Assembly: GCA_012274205.1 (NCBI GenBank) | Contig: JAAOZY010000216.1 | Location: 1-26,173 of the forward strand | DNA from: Betaproteobacteria bacterium | GTDB taxonomy: Bacteria > Pseudomonadota > Gammaproteobacteria > Burkholderiales > SG8-39 | Direction of reading: 5' to 3' | DNA length: 26,173 nt | Notes under the pieces: model-generated | Told to the model about the DNA's origin: nothing | The model's database searches: none | Seen by the model: the letters and a program-made list of their open reading frames with translations, nothing else | Translations under genes and position numbers: made by a program | Shown here: positions 1-10,628 of the stretch, piece by piece | How the letters are laid out: each line of letters starts with the position of its first letter | Position numbering within the stretch: position 1 is the first letter of the stretch

Positions 1-572
1 CCAGAGCCGCTGCCAGCCCGTGGCGCCGACGCCCTGCGCCGCCTCTTCGAGCGAGGGATCCACCTTGGCAAGCGCATCCAGGATGCTCAGCGTCATCAGC
101 GGAAACAGATGCACCGTTTCCACCAGCAGCACGCCGTGCATCCCGTACATGAAATTGACCGGCGCCTCCAGGCCGAACCAGTCCATCAGCAGGATGTTCA
201 CCGTGCCCGCGCGGCCGAGGATGAAGACGAAGCCGAGCACGCCCACCAGCGGCGGCAGGATCATCGGCAGCATGGTGAGATAGGAAAAGGTCATGCGGAA
301 GGGAAATTCGTAACGCACGATAAGAAGTGCGACCGCGATCCCGATTACCGAGGTGGTGAACACCGCCGCCACACCGAGCACCATCGACCTCCAGAACGAG
401 CGCAGATAGAACGAGTCGGTGAAGAAGTCGCGGAAGTAAACGAGCGTGAATTCCCCGGCCTCGTTGGTGACGGCATCGTAGAAGATCCGCATCAGCGGAT
501 ACACGATAAACAGGATCAGGAACGCCCAGATCAGGACGAATCCCAGGGTCGCCAGGGATCCGCGCGGCAGCT

Positions 573-576
<4 letters not shown>
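1..576 (-). CDS. ABC transporter permease, N-terminal part (3' end off window)
   Basis: This is the inner-membrane permease of the importer encoded with the two genes to its right. The 192 visible codons begin with MKLPRGSLATLGF at an ATG that overlaps the ATPase stop codon (ATGA at 576-573), so the two are translationally coupled. At least four hydrophobic segments are visible (about residues 10-30, 62-86, 94-120 and 135-160). They are followed by the start of the cytoplasmic EAA coupling loop (EEAAQGVGATGWQRLW), which docks on the ATPase. The hydrophobic layout resembles FbpB/PotB-type permeases. Members of the FbpB group are often double-length (about 550 residues with two EAA loops), but the left edge hides whether this one is. 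The substrate cannot be read from the sequence. Confidence 0.88.
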
Positions 577-1652
<1,076 letters not shown>

Positions 1653-1739
1653 GACTCCCTCGCGTTCTTCTTGGATTATTTTGCCGGGACGGAACGCACC
1701 AGCGTGCCCGTGCCTTCCGCCCCTATTCCCGATGCGCCG

Positions 1740-2858
1740 CTATTTCTTGAGCGTTTCCCAATTGGATTCGATATCCTTGCGGAAGCGCTCGTTCACCTGC
1801 TCATAGCGACCCTGCGCCTTGTCGTCGTCGTAGATGTTGGTGACGTCGATGTCGAAGTAGGAGCGGATGCCGCCGGTAAACTCGACCGCCATTTCCGCGC
1901 GCGAGCCAGGCGCACCCTGCACGCGGAATTTCGGCGTGATCGGGAACACGCCCCGCTCCATCGCCACCCTCTGCCCGCGCTCGGACAGCAGGTAGGTGAT
2001 GAATGCAAGCGCCGCCTTCGGATGCTTGGCCCCGGCCAGCACGGCGATCGGTTCGGGGGTGATCCATGCGGTTTTCGGCGCGACGAACTTGAGCTCGAAA
2101 CCGGCCAGCCGGTCCTCGAACGCCATGTAGCTCGGCACGGCAAAGCCGGCGGCAAACTCACCCCGCGCGACTACCGAAGGCACGTCGCGGCTGCGCGCGG
2201 TGAAAATGCCGGTATTCGCGCCCAGGCGCTTCAGCCACTCCCATCCCTTGTCGTCGCCGTCGCGCTGCAGAATCACCTCGTAGGTGGCATGGCTGCTGCT
2301 GGAACGGCTTGGCGCGCACTGTGCGACATGGCCTTTCAGCTTCGGGTTGAGCAGATCGTCCCAGTCCTTCGGTTCGGGCACGCCGAGCCGCGCGAGCACC
2401 TTCGGGTGATAGACCAGGCCGTAGGGCTCGAGCACCGTGCCGGTCCAATAGCCTTTGGGATCCTTGAGATAGATCGGCCTCGGCTTGCCGATGGTCGCAG
2501 GGATCGCGTCCAGGACGGCTTTGGGCAGATCGAGGCGCGCCAGCAGATTCTGCGCAGCCAGTTTGTCGAACAACGCGCTCTCGCCGCCCCAGAAGATATC
2601 GACCTCGGGCCGGCCTTTCCATTCGAGTATGCGCCCATAGGCTACCGGAGTGCCCGCGGCCAGAGCGCTGGCCTTGAGTGTGATATTCCAGGTTTCTTTC
2701 GCATACTTGGCGAAATCGGCAAGCGTCGGATCGGTCAGCGTCTTCGCGACCGGAGTAATCAAAGTCAGTTCATCCTCGATCGGCTGGGCAACTACGACAC
2801 CCGCGGCGAGGGACATCGAGGCGAATGCGAGCGCAAGCGCATTCAGACGGCGAGCCAT
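1740..2858 (-). CDS. ABC transporter periplasmic substrate-binding protein (FbpA-like fold)
   Basis: This is the periplasmic ligand-binding component of the importer and the first gene of the operon. The 372-residue product begins with a clear Sec signal peptide (MARRLNALALAFASMSLAAG, likely cleaved near VVA-QP at about residue 24). The mature part has features of the bacterial extracellular solute-binding family that includes FbpA and PotD, such as DIFWGGES near residue 90, YGLVYHP, and the C-terminal block AALAFITYLLSERGQRVAMERG. The paired tyrosines used for iron by classical FbpA were not found, so iron is not assured; an organic or phosphonate ligand is equally possible. The start is set by a textbook AGGAGG 6 nt upstream of the ATG. 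An FNR/CRP-like promoter and a second dyad lie upstream (2884-2931). Confidence 0.87.
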   Translation of the reverse strand: MARRLNALALAFASMSLAAGVVVAQPIEDELTLITPVAKTLTDPTLADFAKYAKETWNITLKASALAAGTPVAYGRILEWKGRPEVDIFWGGESALFDKLAAQNLLARLDLPKAVLDAIPATIGKPRPIYLKDPKGYWTGTVLEPYGLVYHPKVLARLGVPEPKDWDDLLNPKLKGHVAQCAPSRSSSSHATYEVILQRDGDDKGWEWLKRLGANTGIFTARSRDVPSVVARGEFAAGFAVPSYMAFEDRLAGFELKFVAPKTAWITPEPIAVLAGAKHPKAALAFITYLLSERGQRVAMERGVFPITPKFRVQGAPGSRAEMAVEFTGGIRSYFDIDVTNIYDDDKAQGRYEQVNERFRKDIESNWETLKK

Positions 2859-2883
2859 GGTGGCCTCCTGATTGTGGATAAGA

Positions 2884-2908
2884 CAATCACAGCGTAGTCG
2901 CGTGATTG
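2884..2908. promoter_or_regulatory. Inverted repeat CAATCAC-N11-GTGATTG over the importer promoter
   Basis: Two perfect 7-bp inverted half-sites (2884-2890 and 2902-2908) flank the predicted -10 element and transcription start of the binding-protein gene. This is a typical position for a repressor or LysR/GntR-type operator. No matching regulator gene is in the window, so the ligand is unknown. Confidence 0.4.
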
Positions 2909-2931
2909 ACCTGCCTATTGACTTTTGTCAA
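2891..2931 (-). promoter_or_regulatory. Candidate CRP/FNR-family class II promoter of the ABC importer
   Basis: Reading the minus strand, a perfect dyad TTGACAAAAGTCAA (2931-2918, extendable to ATTGAC-N4-GTCAAT at 2917-2932) is followed by 21 nt and a -10-like TACGCT (2896-2891). This puts the dyad centre near -41.5, the class II activator position, with a predicted start near 2884 and a leader of about 26 nt carrying AGGAGG. The core TTGA-N6-TCAA is that of the FNR/FixK/DNR family, but the fifth base of each half-site differs from the FNR consensus TTGAT. Confidence 0.5.
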
Positions 2932-2957
2932 TCCGGAATGGACTTGCGACGGCGCGC

Positions 2958-3764
2958 CTACAGCCCGAGCGCTACCTCGGGCAGGCCCAGCGCCAGGCCG
3001 AGCAGCTGCGTATAGAGCAAGGTGCGAATGGAAGGATCGGGGCTTTCTGCCTGCGCCGCGTCGAAGCGCAGGTGACAGTGGGGGCAGGCGGTGCAGAGCA
3101 TCTGGGCGCCGGACTCCACCGCGTCTGCGATTTTCACCCGCGCCATGACCTCGGACAGGGACGCATTTGCCTCGTGCAGCGGATCACCGCAGCAATCGAG
3201 CCGGCGCGGCCAGTCCACCGGGGTCGCACCGGTCGCGCCGATCAGCGTTTCGAACAGCGTCGGCGCGGCGGGATTGTCGATTTGCGCCACCTCGCCCGGG
3301 CGCAGCACATGGCAGCCGTACTGGGCGGCAACGCGCAGGCCGGTTTGGGGGCTGCGCACCGCGGCGGCAAGCACGTCTGCGCCGAATTCTCGCGCGAGCA
3401 GCGGCAGCAGATGCTCGACTCTGGCCTTTCCCGACCAGGCCAGGCCCTCAGCGGCAAGCGCCTGCGTCACGCGCGCGCGCAGTTCCGCGTCCTCACCGAG
3501 GAAGCGTATCGCCTGCCGCAGTGTGCCATAGCAACATGCGCAAGGTGCCAGCAGGTCGAGGCCGGCAGCCTCGGCCAGTGCCAGGTTGCGCGCAGCGGTC
3601 ACGACGAAGGCGTCGCGGCTGAAATTGCGCGCCGGATAGCCGCAGCAGTCGAACTCCAGGTCGACCAGCGTGACGCCGAGGTGTCCGAGCACCGCGCGCG
3701 TCGACATTGCGTAGGCTGGCAGCCTGGACGGAATCTTGCAGCCGAGGAACAGCGCGTATTTCAT
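2958..3764 (-). CDS. HdrB-like CCG-domain protein (heterodisulfide reductase B / GlpC C-terminal half)
   Basis: This 268-residue protein is last in the acs-ACP-glpAB operon. It has two cysteine-rich CCG domains: Cys9, Cys40-Cys41, Cys75/Cys78, then Cys151, Cys191-Cys192, Cys227/Cys230. The spacing is close to the C-X(31-39)-CC-X(35-36)-CXXC pattern of HdrB, where such cysteines hold noncanonical [4Fe-4S] clusters. In E. coli GlpC this CCG half is fused to a ferredoxin half and anchors GlpAB to the membrane; here it is a separate gene. The ATG at 3764 overlaps the stop of the preceding gene (ATGA, 3764-3761). The open frame runs further upstream to 4445, but that part is out-of-frame sequence inside the neighbour and is excluded. 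The likely role is passing electrons between GlpA/B and the membrane subunit. Confidence 0.87.
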   Translation of the reverse strand: MKYALFLGCKIPSRLPAYAMSTRAVLGHLGVTLVDLEFDCCGYPARNFSRDAFVVTAARNLALAEAAGLDLLAPCACCYGTLRQAIRFLGEDAELRARVTQALAAEGLAWSGKARVEHLLPLLAREFGADVLAAAVRSPQTGLRVAAQYGCHVLRPGEVAQIDNPAAPTLFETLIGATGATPVDWPRRLDCCGDPLHEANASLSEVMARVKIADAVESGAQMLCTACPHCHLRFDAAQAESPDPSIRTLLYTQLLGLALGLPEVALGL

Positions 3765-5470
3765 GAGGGCTCCCTGTGGCCGCGGACCGAGCCCAGCCGT
3801 TGTACCGACAGCGCGCGCAGCTCGCACATGATGTCGGCCACGCGTATGCCTTCGGGACAGCTCTGCTGGCACTGATAGCAGCTGGCGCAATCCCACACCA
3901 TGCGCGAACCCAGCGTCAGGTCGTACAGGCCCAGCCGCAGCAGATTCATCACCTTTTGCGGCGTGAGGTCGACGCCATTGGCGGCTCCATTGCTGTGCGC
4001 CACCACCGGACACACATTGGTGCAGGTCTGGCATTGCACGCAGCGGGAGAAACTGCCGCGGTCGGCTGCAAGCGGCGCGTAAGCCGCGAGCGGCGGCGCG
4101 GAGAACGCCTGCCCGGCGAGCTGCTCCAATGACTCGGCCCATGCAAACGCGGGGCGCGCCTGCACCCATTGCGCCGGCCGCGGCAGCCCTGCGGCAGCCA
4201 GGTCGCCGCGACCAGCCTCCCACAGATCCTCCAGGTCCAGGCCGACCGGGCAGCGGCTGGTGCAGCGGCCGCAGTCGGTGCAGAGAAAGGCGCCGTCTGC
4301 GCTGCGCAGCGCCTCGTCTTCGCGGCCGCTGCGCAGCAGCCGGCCGTCCGCGAGAGCGCCGGTCGCGACGAGTTTGTGCGAGGGCAGCAGCAGCGGGTTG
4401 CCGAGGTAGCGCGCCAGCGGCGCCACCGAGCAGCGCACATCGCAAATGCCGCAGCGAACGCAGGCGTCCAGGGCGAGGGCCCGGCGCGAGGCGCGAGCTG
4501 CGAGGGAGAATTCCCTGGCCGGTCCGGCACCGTTGACCAGCAGGCTCAGCGGATTCGCCAGCACGTGGACGAAGCGCGTAAACGGCAGGCTGGCCAAGCC
4601 GATGAAGCAGGCGAACACGTGCAGATAGAGCAGCCAGACATCCGCCCGCGCCCGCTCCAGCACACCCATCGCGGGCGCAAGCGCGCGCGCGAGCGGATAG
4701 GCGACAAAGGCGGACGCCGGCTTGCTATGGCAGGCGGCACAGGCGTTGCCGTGCAGTGCGCGGCCCTGGGCCACCAGTTCCGGATCCTGCGGCCGCCTGA
4801 GGTCGTCGAATACCACGCCGAACTCGCTCGCCCAGTACGCGCGCAGCGGCTTCAGTTCCTGCGTGTCGATCAAGCCGGCATATTGCTCTGCCATGCGGTA
4901 GAACACCCGCGCCGATGCGATCTTGTCCGCTTCGAGCAAAAATCCCGTGACGAGCACCAGCGCGAGCAGCGCGACGAAACTCGCGCCGGCCGGGTCGCGC
5001 ACCGGCGCAAAACCGGTGCGCCGTCGCCGCCGCCCGAGCAGGATCATCGCCACACCGAGCACGACCATCAAACCGAAGAGATCGCGCAGGAACAGATAGG
5101 GATCGAGCGTGGGTTGGTAGTCCTGAAACAGCTTCGCGCTCAGCAGCGGCGCGAGCGCGTGCATGAGCACGAGCAGCGTAAAGCCAAGCACCACCAGCAG
5201 GTGTCCGAACCAGCGCAGCTTCTCGCTTGCGAACAAACGGCGCAGGAGCAGCACGTCCAGGAAAAATACGCCGAGCAAGCGAAATATGCGCAGGCTGAAC
5301 AGCACCGAGACGCTGCCGCGGTACGCAGCAGACAGGCGCCGGGAAAACGTCAGCGCACGCACATCGGGGCCGACGCGCACGTGCAACCATGCCGAAACGC
5401 GCCAAATCAAGCCCAGCGCGCACAGCACGAGGGATGCGTAGAGGGCGGTCTGAAACAATGCGGCCGGCAT
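3761..5470 (-). CDS. Membrane HdrC-type protein: NarI-like cytochrome b, c-type heme site and four [4Fe-4S] motifs
   Basis: This 569-residue membrane electron carrier has several modules. Residues 1-310 carry five or six hydrophobic segments with membrane histidines His90, His104, His284 and His302; the 18-residue spacing of the last pair matches the NarI heme b ligands, so one or two b hemes are likely. A CAACH motif at 244-248 is a canonical c-type heme attachment site. From residue 337 there are four complete CxxCxxCxxxC motifs (Cys337-347, 397-407, 477-487 and 528-538). The last pair resembles HdrC, and the first pair looks like a tandem second ferredoxin module. It lies between glpB (7-nt gap) and the HdrB-like gene (4-nt overlap). 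It probably replaces the N-terminal half of GlpC and links GlpAB to quinone or a cytochrome. Confidence 0.82.
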   Translation of the reverse strand: MPAALFQTALYASLVLCALGLIWRVSAWLHVRVGPDVRALTFSRRLSAAYRGSVSVLFSLRIFRLLGVFFLDVLLLRRLFASEKLRWFGHLLVVLGFTLLVLMHALAPLLSAKLFQDYQPTLDPYLFLRDLFGLMVVLGVAMILLGRRRRRTGFAPVRDPAGASFVALLALVLVTGFLLEADKIASARVFYRMAEQYAGLIDTQELKPLRAYWASEFGVVFDDLRRPQDPELVAQGRALHGNACAACHSKPASAFVAYPLARALAPAMGVLERARADVWLLYLHVFACFIGLASLPFTRFVHVLANPLSLLVNGAGPAREFSLAARASRRALALDACVRCGICDVRCSVAPLARYLGNPLLLPSHKLVATGALADGRLLRSGREDEALRSADGAFLCTDCGRCTSRCPVGLDLEDLWEAGRGDLAAAGLPRPAQWVQARPAFAWAESLEQLAGQAFSAPPLAAYAPLAADRGSFSRCVQCQTCTNVCPVVAHSNGAANGVDLTPQKVMNLLRLGLYDLTLGSRMVWDCASCYQCQQSCPEGIRVADIMCELRALSVQRLGSVRGHREPS

Positions 5471-5477
5471 GTCCTGC

Positions 5478-6782
5478 CTACCCTGCCGCGCTAGCGCGCA
5501 GCGCGGCGCCCGCCTGGGCTATCGCCGCCCAGGCCGTGCCGATGGCCAGGCCCGAGCCGCACTTGGCGCGCATCCAGTCCTGCTGCGCCAGTATGGAACC
5601 GACCGCGAACAGGCGCGGCCACACTGGTTTTCCCCCCGCGTCCAGCGGGCGCCAAGCCTCGTCCACCCTGAGCCCGGCGCGATTGAGCGCGTGGCCGGCG
5701 GGATCGAGGAAGTCGCGCTGGTGCCATGCCGCGCGCGAATCCGGCTGCTGCACCGGGATACCGAGGATGCTTTCGCGGACCGCATCCCGATCGGCCCTGA
5801 GCCCGCGGCCGGTAAATCGTCCCGTGGCCAGCACGACCGCGCGTGCGCTCACCTGCTCGCGCCCCGGAACACCGCCTAATTCGAGCACCGCCGTGCCTGC
5901 GTCTGCGTCGAATGCCAGCGCGTGCACCGTGGCCTGCTGGCGCCTGTGGACGCCGCGCCCGCCCAGGGCTGATTCCAGCGCCGCGAGCAGCCGCAGCCCG
6001 GGCACCGAGGTCGGCATGGTGGGGATCTCGAACACCGGCACGCCGAGCTCCGCCTCGAACTCCGCGTGCACCGCGCTTGCGCGCGCGAGTCCGAGGAGCG
6101 CCGGGACGCCCAACGCCTGGGCGTCACCCAGCAGGGGTTTCACCAGCGCAATCGTCCGCCCACGCGTTTCCCCTGTTTCGAGCGCGCGCGCAAGGTGTGC
6201 GGCGTAGAGTTCAGTCGCAGCCTCGTATCCCGGGAACTCGATGCGCTGGTGTCGCAGCCCCGGCCAGTGCCCGGCCAGCGTCGCGGCAATCTGCGCGGCG
6301 CTGAACTCGCGCAGTCCGCGAAAATCCACCAGCAGACACGGAGGCCGCGCCGCCAATGCATCGGCGCCAGCGACCATCGAGCCCGGCACGCCGAAGCTGG
6401 TCTTGATCGTCCCGATCGATGTGAGCAGCTGCCGGTTGCGCTCGCCCAGCGGCGCGTAGGACAGCCCTGCGCCGCCCAAGGCGGTGACGAAGCACTCGAA
6501 CGCGGCACGAATGGAAGCGACATCGATGCGCGCCAGCGGATGGCCGGGTTCGTCCTGTGCGAGTGCCGCCAGAGCATCATAGGGCGATTGCCAACGGCGG
6601 CCCTCGGCCACGGGGTGCACGCCCAGCAGGTCCAGCAGCCCGCTCGCGAACAGGAGGCTGCCGCCGTTTCCGATCTGGATGCACGACAGCCCTTGTTCCG
6701 CGGCGAACAGGGCAGCCGCCATGCCCGCCATTCCGGCGCCAATGACGGCGACGTCATAGGGATCCCTGCGCGCGTCCATCAT
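5478..6782 (-). CDS. glpB: Anaerobic glycerol-3-phosphate dehydrogenase subunit B-like flavoprotein
   Basis: This 434-residue protein resembles E. coli GlpB (419 residues) along its length. It has an N-terminal dinucleotide fold GAGMAGM at 15-21, the GlpB-like block GGSLLFASGLLDLLGVHPV near 40-60, a central LPTMPxSVPGLRL-type region, and C-terminal LATGRFTGRGL and LFAVGSILAQQDW blocks as in GlpB. In the known enzyme GlpA and GlpB form the soluble flavoprotein dimer that oxidises sn-glycerol 3-phosphate to dihydroxyacetone phosphate and passes electrons to GlpC. The ATG overlaps the glpA stop (ATGA, 6782-6779), which supports coupled translation and a 1:1 complex. The substrate is inferred from family membership; the operon context (ligase and ACP) leaves room for a related phosphorylated or acylated substrate. 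Confidence 0.88.
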   Translation of the reverse strand: MMDARRDPYDVAVIGAGMAGMAAALFAAEQGLSCIQIGNGGSLLFASGLLDLLGVHPVAEGRRWQSPYDALAALAQDEPGHPLARIDVASIRAAFECFVTALGGAGLSYAPLGERNRQLLTSIGTIKTSFGVPGSMVAGADALAARPPCLLVDFRGLREFSAAQIAATLAGHWPGLRHQRIEFPGYEAATELYAAHLARALETGETRGRTIALVKPLLGDAQALGVPALLGLARASAVHAEFEAELGVPVFEIPTMPTSVPGLRLLAALESALGGRGVHRRQQATVHALAFDADAGTAVLELGGVPGREQVSARAVVLATGRFTGRGLRADRDAVRESILGIPVQQPDSRAAWHQRDFLDPAGHALNRAGLRVDEAWRPLDAGGKPVWPRLFAVGSILAQQDWMRAKCGSGLAIGTAWAAIAQAGAALRASAAG

Positions 6783-8389
6783 CCCGGCGCTCCGGCGTCG
6801 TGCAGTTCATCTGCATGCAGTGCCTCGCCGCGCAGCTCCTCTCCGAACAAACCGCAATGCAGCGCCTCCATCAATTCCGCCTGGGCGAGTTGTTCGCCCC
6901 ACAGCACGGCATGTTGGCCGCGCCAGCGCTCGCGCAGGAAATCGAGAATTTCTGCGACGCCGCGCCGCGAGCGGAAGTCGCCCCGCTGATACAGATGGGC
7001 TGCGGTGCGCACGGCGCAGAACGCCCCCTGGCACGCGCCTTTGCCGACGCGGCTGCGCAGGCCGATGTCCGTCAGCGTGGGCGTGTCGCCGTTCGCACGC
7101 AGCGCGGCGTAGATCGTGTCGACGGCGCTGGCCGACACCAGTTCGCACTCGCACAGCAGCGGGTCGTTCAACCCGTGCGAACGCATCCACGCGCGCGGCG
7201 CGTAGCCCGGCTCGGTCCAGGCGCACTCCGGTGCCAGCGGCAGGGGCGACGTCGCCGTGAGGCAGGGGCGGGTCACGCCGAGGCGCCTGCACACCAGATC
7301 TGCGGCGCGTTCGGCCATCAGGCGGCAGGTGGTGAGCTTGCCGCCGGTGATGGTGGCAAAATTCTCCAGACCTTGATCCTGGTGCTCGAACAGCGCGTAG
7401 CCGCGCGACACCGCGCGCGCGTCCGCGACACCGGCAGCACCCACCAGCGGCCGCACGCCGGCGTAAGCCCGAATGAAGCGTGCGCTCGCGAGCGCCGGCA
7501 GCATGCGCATGGCATCCTCGACGATCAGGTCGGCCTCGGCCGTCGTGGGGTGAATGTTCTCCAGCGTGTCCATGCGCGTCGAAGTGGTGCCGACGATCGA
7601 GACCGTGCCCCCCGGCATCATGATGTCGGCGTTGCTGGGCGGGCGCAGGCGGTTTATCACGCGGCTGGCCAGGCGCCCATGCGTGACCAGCAGCGTTCCC
7701 TTGGAATACGTCATCTCGATCGGCGCGCCGGCAAGCAGCGCCACCTCGCGCGCCCAGGCGCCGGCGGCGTTGACGATCTGCGTCGCCTCGATGCACAGAT
7801 CCTGCGCTTCGGACTGTGACCGGACGCGCACGGCGCGGATGTGCCGGCCCTCGCGCTCGAATCCAAGGACGCGCGTGCGCCGCATCAGGCGCGCCCCCAG
7901 GCTCTGCGCCTGCGCCATGCTTTCCAGGGAGAGCCGGAACGGGTCGATGGATGCGTCGGGCACCTCGAACACCGCGATCGCGCGCGGAGACAGCGCCGGT
8001 TCCAGCGCGCGCGCCGCCGCGACCTCCACCGGCCGCACGCTGATGCCCGCCTGCCCGCACCAGGCGGGAAAATCGGCGACATAGCGTTCGTCGTCCCCTT
8101 GCACCGCGACGAAGTAGCCGCCCGTATCCTGAATTGCCTGCGCTGCCGTGCGCTTGAGGATGGCGCCCTCGGCGCGGCACTCCATTGCGGCGGCGCGGTC
8201 GCCCGCGACGTAGCGCGCGCCGCTGTGGAGCAGCCCGTGATTGCGCCCGGACGCGCCGGCATTGATGTCGCCTTTTTCCACGACGATGCAGTCGACGCCG
8301 CGCAAAGCCAGGTCGCGCGCCAGCGCCGTGCCGGTTACGCCGCCGCCGATGATGAGGACCTGGGTCTGGATGAGGGATGGGAGATTCAA
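6779..8389 (-). CDS. glpA: Anaerobic glycerol-3-phosphate dehydrogenase subunit A-like (FAD, BFD-type [2Fe-2S])
   Basis: This catalytic flavoprotein has 536 residues from the chosen TTG start, against 542 for E. coli GlpA. It has the FAD fold LIIGGGVTG (GGGVTG at 15-20), the GASGRNHGLLHSGARYV block, AYAGVRPLVG, and TITGGKLTTCRLMAE, all close to GlpA. The C-terminal BFD-like domain keeps CEC (413-415) and CQGAFC (453-458), ligands for a [2Fe-2S] cluster. An upstream ATG at 8476 would overlap the ACP gene by 53 nt and add a tail absent from GlpA, so the TTG at 8389, which leaves a 34-nt gap after ACP, is preferred. The ribosome-binding site there is weak. GlpA oxidises glycerol 3-phosphate in anaerobic respiration. 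Confidence 0.88.
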   Translation of the reverse strand: MNLPSLIQTQVLIIGGGVTGTALARDLALRGVDCIVVEKGDINAGASGRNHGLLHSGARYVAGDRAAAMECRAEGAILKRTAAQAIQDTGGYFVAVQGDDERYVADFPAWCGQAGISVRPVEVAAARALEPALSPRAIAVFEVPDASIDPFRLSLESMAQAQSLGARLMRRTRVLGFEREGRHIRAVRVRSQSEAQDLCIEATQIVNAAGAWAREVALLAGAPIEMTYSKGTLLVTHGRLASRVINRLRPPSNADIMMPGGTVSIVGTTSTRMDTLENIHPTTAEADLIVEDAMRMLPALASARFIRAYAGVRPLVGAAGVADARAVSRGYALFEHQDQGLENFATITGGKLTTCRLMAERAADLVCRRLGVTRPCLTATSPLPLAPECAWTEPGYAPRAWMRSHGLNDPLLCECELVSASAVDTIYAALRANGDTPTLTDIGLRSRVGKGACQGAFCAVRTAAHLYQRGDFRSRRGVAEILDFLRERWRGQHAVLWGEQLAQAELMEALHCGLFGEELRGEALHADELHDAGAPG

Positions 8390-8423
8390 TCTGTCTCTTT
8401 TCGCGCTTTGCTGCGCTCGCGCG

Positions 8424-8681
8424 TCAGGCTTGGGCGCCCTGCTGCAGTGCCTGTGCCAGGTATTCGACGCAGGCATCGATGCTGCCGAGTTTTCCTGCGT
8501 CGGATTCGGGGACGTCCACCGCGAATTCCTGCTGCAGCGCCAACAGGAAATTGAGAAAGTCGATGGAGTCGAGGTCGAACTGATCGCGCAGATTCAAAGC
8601 CGGTTTGAGATCCTGCGGATTGAGCTCGGGCAGTATCCCGGAAAGTGTCCTGAGCACGCGCGCGCGAATGTCCTCATTCAT
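8424..8681 (-). CDS. Acyl carrier protein
   Basis: This 85-residue acidic, mostly helical protein has the phosphopantetheine attachment motif DSIDF; Ser39 would carry the 4'-phosphopantetheine arm. The start has a GGAG 5 nt before the ATG, 18 nt after the ligase stop. It differs from the housekeeping AcpP pattern (DSLDTVELVMALE), so it is a specialised carrier rather than the fatty-acid synthase ACP. Between an acyl-CoA-ligase-like gene and glpA, it could accept an acyl or aminoacyl group from the ligase and present it to another enzyme. No ketosynthase, acyltransferase or phosphopantetheinyl transferase is in the window, so its client is unknown. Confidence 0.9.
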   Translation of the reverse strand: MNEDIRARVLRTLSGILPELNPQDLKPALNLRDQFDLDSIDFLNFLLALQQEFAVDVPESDAGKLGSIDACVEYLAQALQQGAQA

Positions 8682-8699
8682 ATGAGCTCCGTTCCGTGT

Positions 8700-10505
<1,806 letters not shown>

Positions 10506-10579
10506 CTGGCTAAGCTCCGTGCGGCGTGACCGATGCGCTGGTCGCATTGTCCGACGGTCGCGACGCTGTTTATGAATTC

Positions 10580-10620
10580 AGGGTATGCCGGTGGCCTGGT
10601 CCCGTCTTGATCGAAATCAA
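10580..10620 (-). promoter_or_regulatory. FNR-type class II promoter of the acs-ACP-glpAB-hdrCB operon
   Basis: On the minus strand a perfect FNR palindrome TTGAT-TTCG-ATCAA (10620-10607) is followed by 21 nt and TACCCT (10585-10580), a weak -10. This is the class II geometry in which FNR replaces a -35 element. The predicted start is near 10573, giving a leader of about 70 nt. The box lies just after the GNAT stop codon, so it serves the downstream operon. It implies induction at low oxygen by an FNR/ANR/DNR-type regulator. Confidence 0.75.
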
Positions 10621-10628
10621 CAGTCCGC

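Noticed and set aside
3765..4445. Upstream extension of the HdrB-like frame to an ATG at 4445
   Set aside because: It runs out of frame through the HdrC-type gene and has low-complexity Arg/Ala composition; the conserved HdrB start MKYALFLGC is at 3764.
8390..8476. ATG start of glpA at 8476
   Set aside because: It overlaps the ACP gene by 53 nt and adds a tail not present in GlpA; TTG at 8389 gives the family length, though this remains a judgement.
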